A stretch of 7,178 nucleotides of DNA from Synergistaceae bacterium (GCA_012513245.1 JAAZCN010000149.1:1-7178); one strand, 5' to 3'; shown: positions 1-5,752, counted from the first letter of the stretch. Notes: generated by a model from the letters alone, not told the origin. A program made the numbers and translations.

Positions 1-54
1 ACCCAGACCTGGATCCCCGATCTCGAAGCGCACTCGAAATGGTTCGAGCACTAA
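1..54 (+). CDS. C-terminal 17 codons of an unidentified upstream gene (5' truncated by window edge)
   Basis: Frame 1 is open from the first base and ends with TAA at 52-54. It reads TQTWIPDLEAHSKWFEH. Fourteen of the 17 codons end in C or G, which is much stronger third-position bias than in the genes downstream. That suggests real coding sequence, perhaps from a highly expressed or compositionally different gene. Seventeen residues are too few for me to name a family, and I recognise no motif. The next gene starts about 400 bases later, so an operon link is not evident. Non-coding status cannot be excluded from such a short stretch. Confidence 0.55.
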   Translation, partial: TQTWIPDLEAHSKWFEH

Positions 55-68
55 GGATGTTTTTAAAT

Positions 69-84
69 GTTTTCTATAGAAAAC
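69..84. repeat. 16-bp perfect palindrome GTTTTCTATAGAAAAC
   Basis: The two 8-base arms are exact reverse complements with no spacer. It begins 15 bases after the stop codon of the upstream gene. The symmetric AT-rich form without a loop suits a dimeric protein-binding site better than a terminator, since no T-run follows it. No bound factor can be named. Confidence 0.5.
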
Positions 85-160
85 GGTGCTTCCCTGACAG
101 GTGCATACGGGAATGATGCCAGGCAACCGAATTCTGTAGTCTGATTATCTTTAATTCTCC

Positions 161-176
161 GCAGCGTTAGCGCTGC
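161..176. repeat. 6-bp stem hairpin flanked by 8-bp direct repeats
   Basis: GCAGCG (161-166) and CGCTGC (171-176) are exact inverted arms around TTAG. The octamer AATTCTCC occurs on both sides, at 153-160 and 178-185. An inverted repeat inside short direct repeats resembles a very small inserted element, but the arms are short and chance is possible. Confidence 0.45.
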
Positions 177-203
177 AAATTCTCCAGCGGACGGCCTACC
201 CGC

Positions 204-234
204 GAATTCACCGCTTGACAGAGTCAAGCAATTC
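204..234. repeat. Imperfect hairpin with 7-bp core stem and AATTC extension
   Basis: GCTTGAC (213-219) and GTCAAGC (223-229) pair around a 3-base loop. The outer arms GAATT (204-208) and AATTC (230-234) add five pairs, with a 4-base bulge (209-212) on the left. The TTGACA hexamer at 215-220 falls inside the stem. It has no matching -10 box at normal spacing, so I do not call a promoter there. Confidence 0.5.
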
Positions 235-298
235 CCCGCCCCAAGCGCTCAGCAATTGTTCAGCTGCATTAGACAACAGATTTGCGATCGACTCGCGC

Positions 299-317
299 GC
301 CGGATGCCTCATCCGGC
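299..317. repeat. 8-bp stem, 3-base loop hairpin
   Basis: GCCGGATG (299-306) and CATCCGGC (310-317) are exact inverted arms around CCT. The stem is GC-rich and would be stable as RNA from either strand. What follows on the + strand is pyrimidine-rich but has no uninterrupted T-run, so it is not a typical terminator. Confidence 0.55.
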
Positions 318-334
318 TACTCTTTCTGCCGCAC

Positions 335-348
335 TTCACAACTGTGAA
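335..348. repeat. 6-bp inverted repeat TTCACA-AC-TGTGAA
   Basis: TTCACA (335-340) and TGTGAA (343-348) are exact inverted arms around AC. The spacing is too tight for a stable RNA loop, so a symmetric DNA site or chance is more likely. A T7 run lies 19 bases further on (367-373), too far to make a terminator with it. Confidence 0.35.
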
Positions 349-393
349 ACCAAAGCCCCGTCTCTCTTTTTTTATAAAGGTAAACATGGTAGG

Positions 394-426
394 ATAGAGA
401 GAGGGGAAGTATTCCCCTCTCTCTAT
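394..426 (+). promoter_or_regulatory. 15-bp perfect hairpin in the leader of the glycosyltransferase gene
   Basis: Positions 394-408 and 412-426 are exact reverse complements around GTA. The left arm is purine-only apart from one T (ATAGAGAGAGGGGAA). It ends 8 bases before the GGAGG ribosome binding site at 435-439, so it leaves that site free. No T-tract follows on either strand, which argues against an ordinary rho-independent terminator. Possible roles are 5' mRNA protection, weak attenuation, or the end of a repeat element. It is the strongest fold in the window by eye. Confidence 0.6.
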
Positions 427-434
427 ATTCAAAT

Positions 435-439
435 GGAGG
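435..439 (+). promoter_or_regulatory. Ribosome binding site fixing the glycosyltransferase start
   Basis: GGAGG lies 11 bases before ATG 451, slightly long spacing. It lies inside codons that would be translated if ATG 433 were used, which favours 451. Confidence 0.65.
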
Positions 440-450
440 AACGAACATTA

Positions 451-2205
451 ATGTTTGACAGCAATTACACTCTGACGGTTTTTTTGGTATTATTTGTCGC
501 CGTTACATGTATTTTTATACAGAAATTTTTTAAAAAATACCTTGAGAGCGATCAGTACTATTATCTCAAGGACATTACTCTAGTCGCCGCCTGGGCCCTC
601 TGCGGCATCTGGGCGCCTAACAGGCCGTTAAAGATAACTATAGCAGCCGGAGTTGCAGCTGCATGCATAGGTTTCTGTCAAAAGGTCACTAAGGGCAAAA
701 ACCTGAGATTCCTCTACTTTATAGTAGGACTGGGTTTTTCACTATTTGGGCCACGGATAGCCTTTATAGAGTTTGTACCTGGAGAATACTACTACCTCTC
801 ATACTTTGCCTCGATCGCAATAAGTACACTTTGGATCGGTATATTCCCCATCTTATTTCAGGAAATAGATGAGATCCCCGGAATGTGCGGTCTTCTTCTA
901 ACTGTCAGCTGGACACTTGTTTCCGTAGTTATAATGCTCTCATCACAAAATCTACGTGAAGCTGTCCAGCTATGTATAATTGGCATGGTGCTTATACTTG
1001 TATTCTGGAGCAGGCATATCAACGCTTACAGAAGACTGACAGAACCCCTTACGGCTCTTTGGGGAACTCTCTTCGCGGGGCTTTCTATCTTTGGCGTCAG
1101 CAAAGGTGTCGCCTTTTACACTCTTGCCGTTCTGCCGTTAGGACTATTCATGCTCCCTCTCATAGAGACATCCATAAGCGTTGTGAGCGCAGCCTTCTCT
1201 TCTAAGCCTACAGGCAATCTGATACTTTATAGAAAATTTCTAAGCAAAGGTATGGATCATGCGACATCATTCCATACAGTCGTAATGATTTGTGCCTTTA
1301 TTGGCTGTATGGCCGCTTTTATACAGATAGGAGCTGCCAGTTTCCTTGTACTTCTAACTGCAGCTGTTTTTATTTCGACCGTGACCTGGATTTTTTTCAG
1401 ATATGCTTCACGATCAGACAGAAGCCAGTCCAGAAAGCCGGGGCTTTGGGGGATCCGGGTAGACAATATTTCTTTGAATTACGCTATTACACAGGTACAG
1501 CACTGGATAAACAAGGGATCTGCCCATTGCATGATAGTCACTCCTGATGCGCTGGCGGCATTGAGAAGCCGAACAGACGAAAGATACAGAAGGATAGTAA
1601 GAAACGCAGCGCTGGTCCTGCCGGATGGCGCCGGACTTATCGCTGCCCTTAAACTTCTGCACACACCTATACAGGAAAGGATACCCGGAGTTGAATTTAC
1701 AGAGCATATATGCAAGAGAGCATCCTACGAAGGGTGGGGGATCTGGTTCCTGGGAGGTTCACCCGGGATCGCTGAGATCGCAGCTAAAAAACTTGCAGAA
1801 AAATATCCGGGCCTAAATATATCCGGTACACGAAACGGTTACTTCACTAATGAAGAGACAGAGAATATTTGCATGGAGATCCGTGAAAGCAACGCGAAGA
1901 TACTTTTCGTAGGTCTGGGTGTGCCCAGACAGGAATATTGGCTGGAAGAAAACCTCGCAAAATCGGGTGCAACTGTCGGCATGGGAATTGGTGGAACAAT
2001 GGACGTTATCTCAGGGAAATTGGCAAGAGCGCCCCAAATATGGCAGAAATTCTGCCTTGAATGGCTCTACCGTACCATACAGGAGCCATGGCGGTGGCGC
2101 AGAATACTTAAACTCCCGGTATTCGCCTTTTATGTTATCCTGACTGCCCTTCATCTTGACAATTTTAATCCTGATCAACCGGATGAAGAAACAGACATAA
2201 ACTAA
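451..2205 (+). CDS. Membrane-anchored WecG/TagA/CpsF-family (GT26) glycosyltransferase with N-terminal WecA/TagO-like domain
   Basis: The 584-residue protein has two halves. Residues 330-555 are a typical GT26 domain. Visible motifs are TPD at 364-366 (the family usually has TPN), PDGAG at 391-395 holding the likely general-base Asp392, LGG at 434-436, YPGL at 452-455, and VGLGVPRQE at 487-495. GGTMDVISG (514-522), RAP (526-528) and EWLYR..EP.R (537-548) follow. Such enzymes add ManNAc-type sugars to undecaprenyl-diphosphate-GlcNAc in making surface glycans. Residues 1-317 are hydrophobic with many membrane segments. Residues 85-280 line up with TagO by eye but lack its catalytic residues. 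Start: ATG 451 has GGAGG at 435-439. ATG 433 is in frame but has no ribosome site. The extension back to 256 crosses the hairpin region and is unlikely. The sugar and final glycan are not knowable from sequence. No terminator is seen after the stop. Confidence 0.9.
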   Translation: MFDSNYTLTVFLVLFVAVTCIFIQKFFKKYLESDQYYYLKDITLVAAWALCGIWAPNRPLKITIAAGVAAACIGFCQKVTKGKNLRFLYFIVGLGFSLFGPRIAFIEFVPGEYYYLSYFASIAISTLWIGIFPILFQEIDEIPGMCGLLLTVSWTLVSVVIMLSSQNLREAVQLCIIGMVLILVFWSRHINAYRRLTEPLTALWGTLFAGLSIFGVSKGVAFYTLAVLPLGLFMLPLIETSISVVSAAFSSKPTGNLILYRKFLSKGMDHATSFHTVVMICAFIGCMAAFIQIGAASFLVLLTAAVFISTVTWIFFRYASRSDRSQSRKPGLWGIRVDNISLNYAITQVQHWINKGSAHCMIVTPDALAALRSRTDERYRRIVRNAALVLPDGAGLIAALKLLHTPIQERIPGVEFTEHICKRASYEGWGIWFLGGSPGIAEIAAKKLAEKYPGLNISGTRNGYFTNEETENICMEIRESNAKILFVGLGVPRQEYWLEENLAKSGATVGMGIGGTMDVISGKLARAPQIWQKFCLEWLYRTIQEPWRWRRILKLPVFAFYVILTALHLDNFNPDQPDEETDIN

Positions 2206-2354
2206 AAACTTACAGAAAAATTTAACTTGTCATCAAATTCTCAATAATTTTTCAATAATTTATTGCGTACTTTATCTGGCAATAATAATAATATAGTTGT
2301 ATACTTTACGATTAATCAAACAAATAACGTCTTTATCGAAAGGAAGATATTTTT
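2206..2354 (+). promoter_or_regulatory. AT-rich intergenic region, probable promoter of ybaB-recR
   Basis: This 149-base gap is strikingly AT-rich and holds no gene. Candidate -10 boxes are TATAGT (2292-2297) and TATACT (2300-2305), each one base off TATAAT. A weak -35 candidate is TTGCGT (2263-2268), spaced 17 bases from TAATAA (2286-2291). No pairing is clean, so the exact start is undecided. TCAATAATTT occurs twice, at 2241-2250 and 2252-2261, one base apart. No terminator hairpin for the gene upstream is visible. The ribosome site AGGAAG (2341-2346) sits 8 bases before ybaB. Confidence 0.4.
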
Positions 2355-2666
2355 ATGAAAATGGACAAACTCTTGAAGCAGGCACAACGCATGCAGGCTG
2401 AAATGGCGTTAGCACAGGAACAGCTTGCCAATACAGTGGTAGAGGGGGTTTCCGGGGGCGGCATGGTCAAGGCTAAAGTGAACGGAGACGGAGATGTCCT
2501 TTCTATCTCTATCTCTCCTGAAGTCGTTGATCCACAGGATGTCGAAATGCTGGAAGACCTGATCATATCAGCTATCAAAGAAGCGCTCAAACAGAGCAAA
2601 GAAATGGCAAACAGCAAAATGAATTCAATTACCGGGGGAATGGGTGGATTTCCCGGTCTGATGTAA
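2355..2666 (+). CDS. ybaB: YbaB/EbfC family nucleoid-associated protein
   Basis: The 103-residue protein has the family's normal length and layout. A charged N-terminal helix (KMDKLLKQAQRMQAEM) is followed by a small beta region with VKAKVNGDGDVLSISISPE. It ends with a long helix (LEDLIISAIKEALKQSKEM) and a Gly/Met-rich tail (GGMGGFPGLM). Known members form dimers that bind DNA in the nucleoid and are usually encoded beside recR. Here recR starts 7 bases after the stop. The dnaX gene that commonly precedes this pair is absent; a glycosyltransferase gene lies upstream. The start ATG 2355 has AGGAAG 8 bases before it. ATG 2361 is a possible alternative that would shorten the protein by two residues. 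Confidence 0.95.
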   Translation: MKMDKLLKQAQRMQAEMALAQEQLANTVVEGVSGGGMVKAKVNGDGDVLSISISPEVVDPQDVEMLEDLIISAIKEALKQSKEMANSKMNSITGGMGGFPGLM

Positions 2667-2673
2667 CCAGAGA

Positions 2674-3288
2674 ATGTCAGCCACTTCACTGCCCGGTTCA
2701 GTATACAAACTTATAAAACTTTGGAGCAAATTGCCCGGTGTAGGAGAAAAAACTGCCCGCCGAATGGTTTTTTTTATCTTAAAACAGGATAGTAATTGGG
2801 TAAATGAGTTCATCAGCACCATAAAACAGGTAAAAGATGAAACACACCACTGCAACGAATGCGGCAACATAACTGACATAGAACCATGTTCCATTTGCAG
2901 GGACAAAATGAGGAACCGTAAAATATTATGTGTAGTAGAAAGCGATGAGGATTGTATCTCGATAGAACAGGCAGGCATATTCAACGGTCTGTATCATGTT
3001 CTTGGAGGTCAGGTATCGCCTCTCGATGAACAGGACATACCAGAAGAGAGCATCACAAAGTTAAAGGAACGAGTCTACGAATTAAAAATTGAGGAAATTG
3101 TACTTGCGACTGCTCCAAGAATAGAGGGAGACCTCACCGCATTTGCGATCCAGGAAGCACTCAGGGGTATACCCGTTAAAATATCAAGACTCTCATACGG
3201 ACTGCCGGTAGGAGGAAGCATAGGCTATGCAGATAGAGTCACACTGCATATGGCAATGGAATCAAGAAAGGAGATGTCGGAAAAATAA
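2674..3288 (+). CDS. recR: Recombination mediator RecR
   Basis: This 204-residue protein is of normal RecR length. An N-terminal helix-hairpin-helix (LPGVGEKTARRM, 20-31) is followed by a C4 zinc finger with Cys60, Cys63, Cys72 and Cys75. A Toprim domain comes next: CVVES at 86-90, the YHVLGG..SPL region at 107-117, and ATAPRIEGDLTA at 145-156. RecR works with RecF/RecO to load RecA on gapped DNA. The usual ATNPTVEGEATA motif is altered here (N to A, E to D). SPLDG reads SPLDE. The fold signatures are otherwise intact, so function is expected. The start has only a weak ribosome site (AGAGA) and lies 7 bases after the ybaB stop, so translation is probably coupled. An AT-rich 68-base spacer without a terminator separates it from the next gene. 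Confidence 0.96.
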   Translation: MSATSLPGSVYKLIKLWSKLPGVGEKTARRMVFFILKQDSNWVNEFISTIKQVKDETHHCNECGNITDIEPCSICRDKMRNRKILCVVESDEDCISIEQAGIFNGLYHVLGGQVSPLDEQDIPEESITKLKERVYELKIEEIVLATAPRIEGDLTAFAIQEALRGIPVKISRLSYGLPVGGSIGYADRVTLHMAMESRKEMSEK

Positions 3289-3341
3289 AACACAGAGATA
3301 ATCACATCCACCGGGAAATTCAACAACAAAAAAATAATATG

Positions 3342-3348
3342 AAAGGAG
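3342..3348 (+). promoter_or_regulatory. Ribosome binding site fixing the PIN/TRAM gene start
   Basis: AAAGGAG lies 8 bases before ATG 3357, which is ideal spacing. An in-frame ATG at 3339 would place this site inside the coding region and has no site of its own, so 3357 is preferred. Confidence 0.8.
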
Positions 3349-3356
3349 AAAACAAA

Positions 3357-4520
3357 ATGTCGTCAGGATCCGGTCTTTCCACTGTTATGAAAAGATTGGT
3401 CAGAGCGGTGATGGTCTTTATATGCGCAGCTGCCGGCTATCAGATTTCAAAGATAGCCCTAGAGCAGAACTGGTGGCCATCCGTTACACTGCTTCACCCA
3501 ATAGCAACGACCGTATTTATTATTACTGTTTCAGCATGTTTCGGCTTTATCCTTGCACCCATATTCTGGCTAAGCGTAAGAAAATTTGCACAGTTTACAG
3601 AATCCAGACTCCAGAATACGAGCGTACCGGAACTCACAGTGAGCCTGCTTGGCCTGATCCTGGGCCTCTTGCTCGCCAACCTTATCGCTATGCCGATGTC
3701 AAGAATTCCGGGTGGGATAGGGGTATACATTGCGGTACTGCTGAACGTCGCCCTCGGCTATCTAGGTCTGCGCTTCTTCGCAAAGAGAAAAGATGATATT
3801 TGGAGTGTAATAACAAACATCAGTGATATCAGGCTGCGGCTTCCCAAACGTAAAAAGAAAAACGAAAATGGGGAAGAGGAAAAAAATACAGATCTCGAAG
3901 TTGCTCCTGAGTTTTTCTACTCAATACCCAAGATACTTGATACAAGCGCCATAATCGACGGCAGAATATTGGATGTTGCACAAAGCGGTTTCATTGAAGG
4001 AACTATAGTTCTGCCACGCTTCATACTTGCAGAGCTTCAGGGGGTCGCAGACTCAACAGACCCGCTCAGAAGGACTAGAGGGAGGCGCGGCCTGACAGTA
4101 GTAAAAGAACTTCAGAAGATCGCCACCCTTAACATTGAGATCCCTGAAACAACTCTTAAGGATCTTGAAAGAGAAAAGGTAGATGAAGCTTTAGTCGTGC
4201 TTGCACGTCAGCTCAACGGCAAAGTTATCACGACAGACTACAACCTCAATCAGATCGCCCAGATCGAGGGAGTTTCTGTCCTTAACGTAAACGACCTGGC
4301 AAACTCTCTCAAACCTATGCTCCTCCCCGGTGAGAACGTAGAAATAGACATAATACGCATTGGAAAAGAGTCCCATCAGGGCGTTGGCTACCTTGATGAC
4401 GGAACCATGCTTGTTGTCGAAGACGGTTATAAACGTATAGGAGAAAGAGTCAAAGTCACAGTTACTTCAATGCTTCAGACGTCGGCCGGAAGAATGGTCT
4501 TCGGAAGAATACGCCCCTAA
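3357..4520 (+). CDS. Membrane-anchored PIN/TRAM domain protein (YacL type), putative nuclease
   Basis: The 387-residue protein starts with four likely membrane segments (about 14-35, 47-72, 93-112, 119-142). A basic, low-complexity linker follows (163-176, KRKKK then acidic NGEEE). A PIN nuclease domain covers about 190-318: LDTSAIIDGRI with Asp195 and Asp201, AELQ with Glu226, the RRTRGRRGL stretch (238-246), VDEAL with Asp276, and TTDYNLN with Asp294. The acidic metal-binding set is therefore complete. A C-terminal TRAM RNA-binding domain covers about 320-387. This matches Bacillus subtilis YacL, whose cellular role is poorly defined. In Firmicutes yacL also precedes ispD and ispF, as here. 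The active domain should face the cytoplasm. RNA cleavage is inferred from the family, not shown. Confidence 0.9.
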   Translation: MSSGSGLSTVMKRLVRAVMVFICAAAGYQISKIALEQNWWPSVTLLHPIATTVFIITVSACFGFILAPIFWLSVRKFAQFTESRLQNTSVPELTVSLLGLILGLLLANLIAMPMSRIPGGIGVYIAVLLNVALGYLGLRFFAKRKDDIWSVITNISDIRLRLPKRKKKNENGEEEKNTDLEVAPEFFYSIPKILDTSAIIDGRILDVAQSGFIEGTIVLPRFILAELQGVADSTDPLRRTRGRRGLTVVKELQKIATLNIEIPETTLKDLEREKVDEALVVLARQLNGKVITTDYNLNQIAQIEGVSVLNVNDLANSLKPMLLPGENVEIDIIRIGKESHQGVGYLDDGTMLVVEDGYKRIGERVKVTVTSMLQTSAGRMVFGRIRP

Positions 4521-4521
4521 A

Positions 4522-5685
4522 ATGAAAAGAGAGACCTGGTCCTTCATAATAGTTGCAGGAGGGGCAGGAACTCGCCTTGGCGGGACTCCGAAACAATTCA
4601 GGCTTCTTGATGGCTGTCCGGTCTGGAAATGGTCTGCTAAAATTGCAGAAGAGTTATGGAAAGACGGGGCAACAGAAGAACTTGTAATTGTCGTTCCGGA
4701 GGAGCATATGGCAGAAGTAGAGAGGCAGTGTGACCTAAAGATCCCAATACGACTTGCCGCCGGAGGAACCACAAGATCTCAGTCAGTAATGAACGGATTA
4801 AAGAATTCATGCGGGTCTCACGTGCTGGTGCACGATGCGGCCCGCCCTTTTATAACAAAAGAACTTTGCCTCGAACTTATAAAAAACACTGCCATACACG
4901 GATCTTCTATTCCCCTTATTGGATCCAGTGATTCTCTAAAAAAAATAGAAAGAGGAAAGATGACCTGTGTGGATAGAAAAGAATACCTCAGGACTCAAAC
5001 TCCTCAGGCATTTGAAAAAGCACCCTTAATAGAGGCCATAAAATCATTTGGATTTGAAGGTACTGATGAAGCCGCTGCCTGGATCGCTTCAGGAAGGGAT
5101 ATCTTCTGCACGGAAGGACCTGAATCAAATTTTAAGATCACAACGAATTTTGACTGGGACGTTGCCTCTTTAGTGACCGGAGGCAGAAAGATACAAAGGA
5201 CAGGGCACGGATTTGACGTACATCAGCTTGTACGGGGAAGAAAACTAATACTTGCCGGTATTGAAATAAGAAATACCGAATTTGGACTCTTTGGCCATTC
5301 TGATGCGGATATAGTTCTTCATACAGCAATGGACGCACTGCTTGGAGCTGCAGGGTTACCTGATATCGGGACCCTCTTTCCTGCGTCAGATGCAAAATGG
5401 AAGGATGCGGACAGTCGGGAACTACTTAAAATTGTTATCCGTAAAATCAGAGCAGAGGGATGGAATATTGACTGGGTGGATGTTACTTTGCAGGCACAGT
5501 CTCCTAAGCTGGGGCATTTGATACCGAGCTTTATATCAAACGTATCCTCTTTTATTGCTGAAAATAAGAGCGAAACAAATTTCAACATGAAGGTAAAATC
5601 GGGCGAGAGCTGTGGTTCTGTCGGGCGTAATGAATGTATGCTCTGCCATGGAGTTGCAACGCTCTCAAAATACAATTGGAATTAA
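4522..5685 (+). CDS. ispDF: Bifunctional IspD-IspF: MEP cytidylyltransferase / MEcPP synthase
   Basis: One unbroken 387-residue frame holds both enzymes. Residues 1-222 are IspD, which joins CTP and MEP. Visible are the nucleotide loop AGGAGTRLGGTPKQF (12-26), VHDAARPF (103-110), RTQTPQAF (157-164), TDEAA (181-185) and the NFKITT region with Lys205. Residues 224-387 are IspF, which cyclises CDP-ME 2-phosphate. It has RTGHGFDVH with metal ligands Asp232 and His234, GHSDADIVLH with His267, GLPDIGTLFP (278-287) and QAQSPKLGHLIP (324-335). The linker is only a few residues. The IspF C-terminal motif, usually KATTTE..G..GRGEG, reads KVKSGESCGSVGRNEC, with Glu362 and Arg369 kept but the threonines gone. 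The gene begins 1 base after the previous stop (TAA-A-ATG) with no strong ribosome site of its own, so translation is probably coupled. The intermediate CDP-ME must still be phosphorylated by IspE, encoded elsewhere. Confidence 0.95.
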   Translation: MKRETWSFIIVAGGAGTRLGGTPKQFRLLDGCPVWKWSAKIAEELWKDGATEELVIVVPEEHMAEVERQCDLKIPIRLAAGGTTRSQSVMNGLKNSCGSHVLVHDAARPFITKELCLELIKNTAIHGSSIPLIGSSDSLKKIERGKMTCVDRKEYLRTQTPQAFEKAPLIEAIKSFGFEGTDEAAAWIASGRDIFCTEGPESNFKITTNFDWDVASLVTGGRKIQRTGHGFDVHQLVRGRKLILAGIEIRNTEFGLFGHSDADIVLHTAMDALLGAAGLPDIGTLFPASDAKWKDADSRELLKIVIRKIRAEGWNIDWVDVTLQAQSPKLGHLIPSFISNVSSFIAENKSETNFNMKVKSGESCGSVGRNECMLCHGVATLSKYNWN

Positions 5686-5752
5686 GGCTGTGCATTTATA
5701 AGACAAGACCTGAAATCAGCCTGAACATATATTCTTAAACGGAGGCATCGAT
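5686..5752 (+). promoter_or_regulatory. Short ispDF-guaB spacer with possible weak promoter
   Basis: The 67-base gap holds a -10-like TATAAG (5697-5702) with TTGGAA (5676-5681) 15 bases upstream, a poor match and spacing. TATATT (5728-5733) is another isolated -10-like hexamer. GGAGG (5741-5745) is an ideal ribosome site for guaB, 7 bases before its ATG. There is no room for a purine riboswitch and no terminator hairpin with a T-tract. Read-through from ispDF is plausible. Confidence 0.3.

Larger units (their letters stand above)
55..450. other. Hairpin-rich intergenic region with GC-rich core
   Basis: This gap of about 400 bases holds no convincing gene. It contains perfect inverted repeats at 69-84, 161-176, 213-229 (extendable to 204-234), 299-317, 335-348 and 394-426. 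By line count, 181-360 is about 57% GC, higher than the flanking genes and far above the AT-rich gap at 2206-2354. Frames on both strands are open here: a 74-codon minus frame at 208-432 from a TTG, and an in-frame plus extension back to 256. This is what GC-rich repeat DNA often produces by chance. No T-tract follows any hairpin in a way that makes a standard terminator. It could be a dispersed intergenic repeat, a structured leader or small RNA, or a decayed element. Confidence 0.6.

Noticed and set aside
213..243. Promoter with TTGACA -35 at 215-220
   Set aside because: No -10-like hexamer at 16-18 bases, and the hexamer is part of a hairpin stem.
299..373. Rho-independent terminator for the upstream gene
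   Set aside because: The stable stem (299-317) lacks an adjacent T-run, and the T7 run (367-373) lacks an adjacent stem.
215..397. 60-codon plus-strand open frame in the gap
   Set aside because: No ribosome site and no recognisable domain; it overlaps two other open frames in the same GC-rich stretch.
256..450. In-frame N-terminal extension of the glycosyltransferase from ATG 256
   Set aside because: It crosses the hairpin region, has no ribosome site, and gives a non-hydrophobic leader unlike the membrane start at 451. The open frame is explained by GC-rich sequence.
55..450. CRISPR array or tRNA gene
   Set aside because: No regularly spaced repeated unit and no cloverleaf or TPsiC-like segment; the stems differ from one another in sequence.
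2333..2689. 118-codon minus-strand open frame
   Set aside because: Exact antisense of ybaB, which is a clear family member.
2625..2984. 119-codon minus-strand open frame
   Set aside because: Opposite the start of recR including its zinc finger; no ribosome site or domain.
5319..5675. 118-codon minus-strand open frame
   Set aside because: Antisense of the IspF domain, whose catalytic motifs are all readable on the plus strand.
5686..5752. Purine riboswitch ahead of guaB
   Set aside because: Only 67 bases are available and the conserved three-way-junction core is not present.
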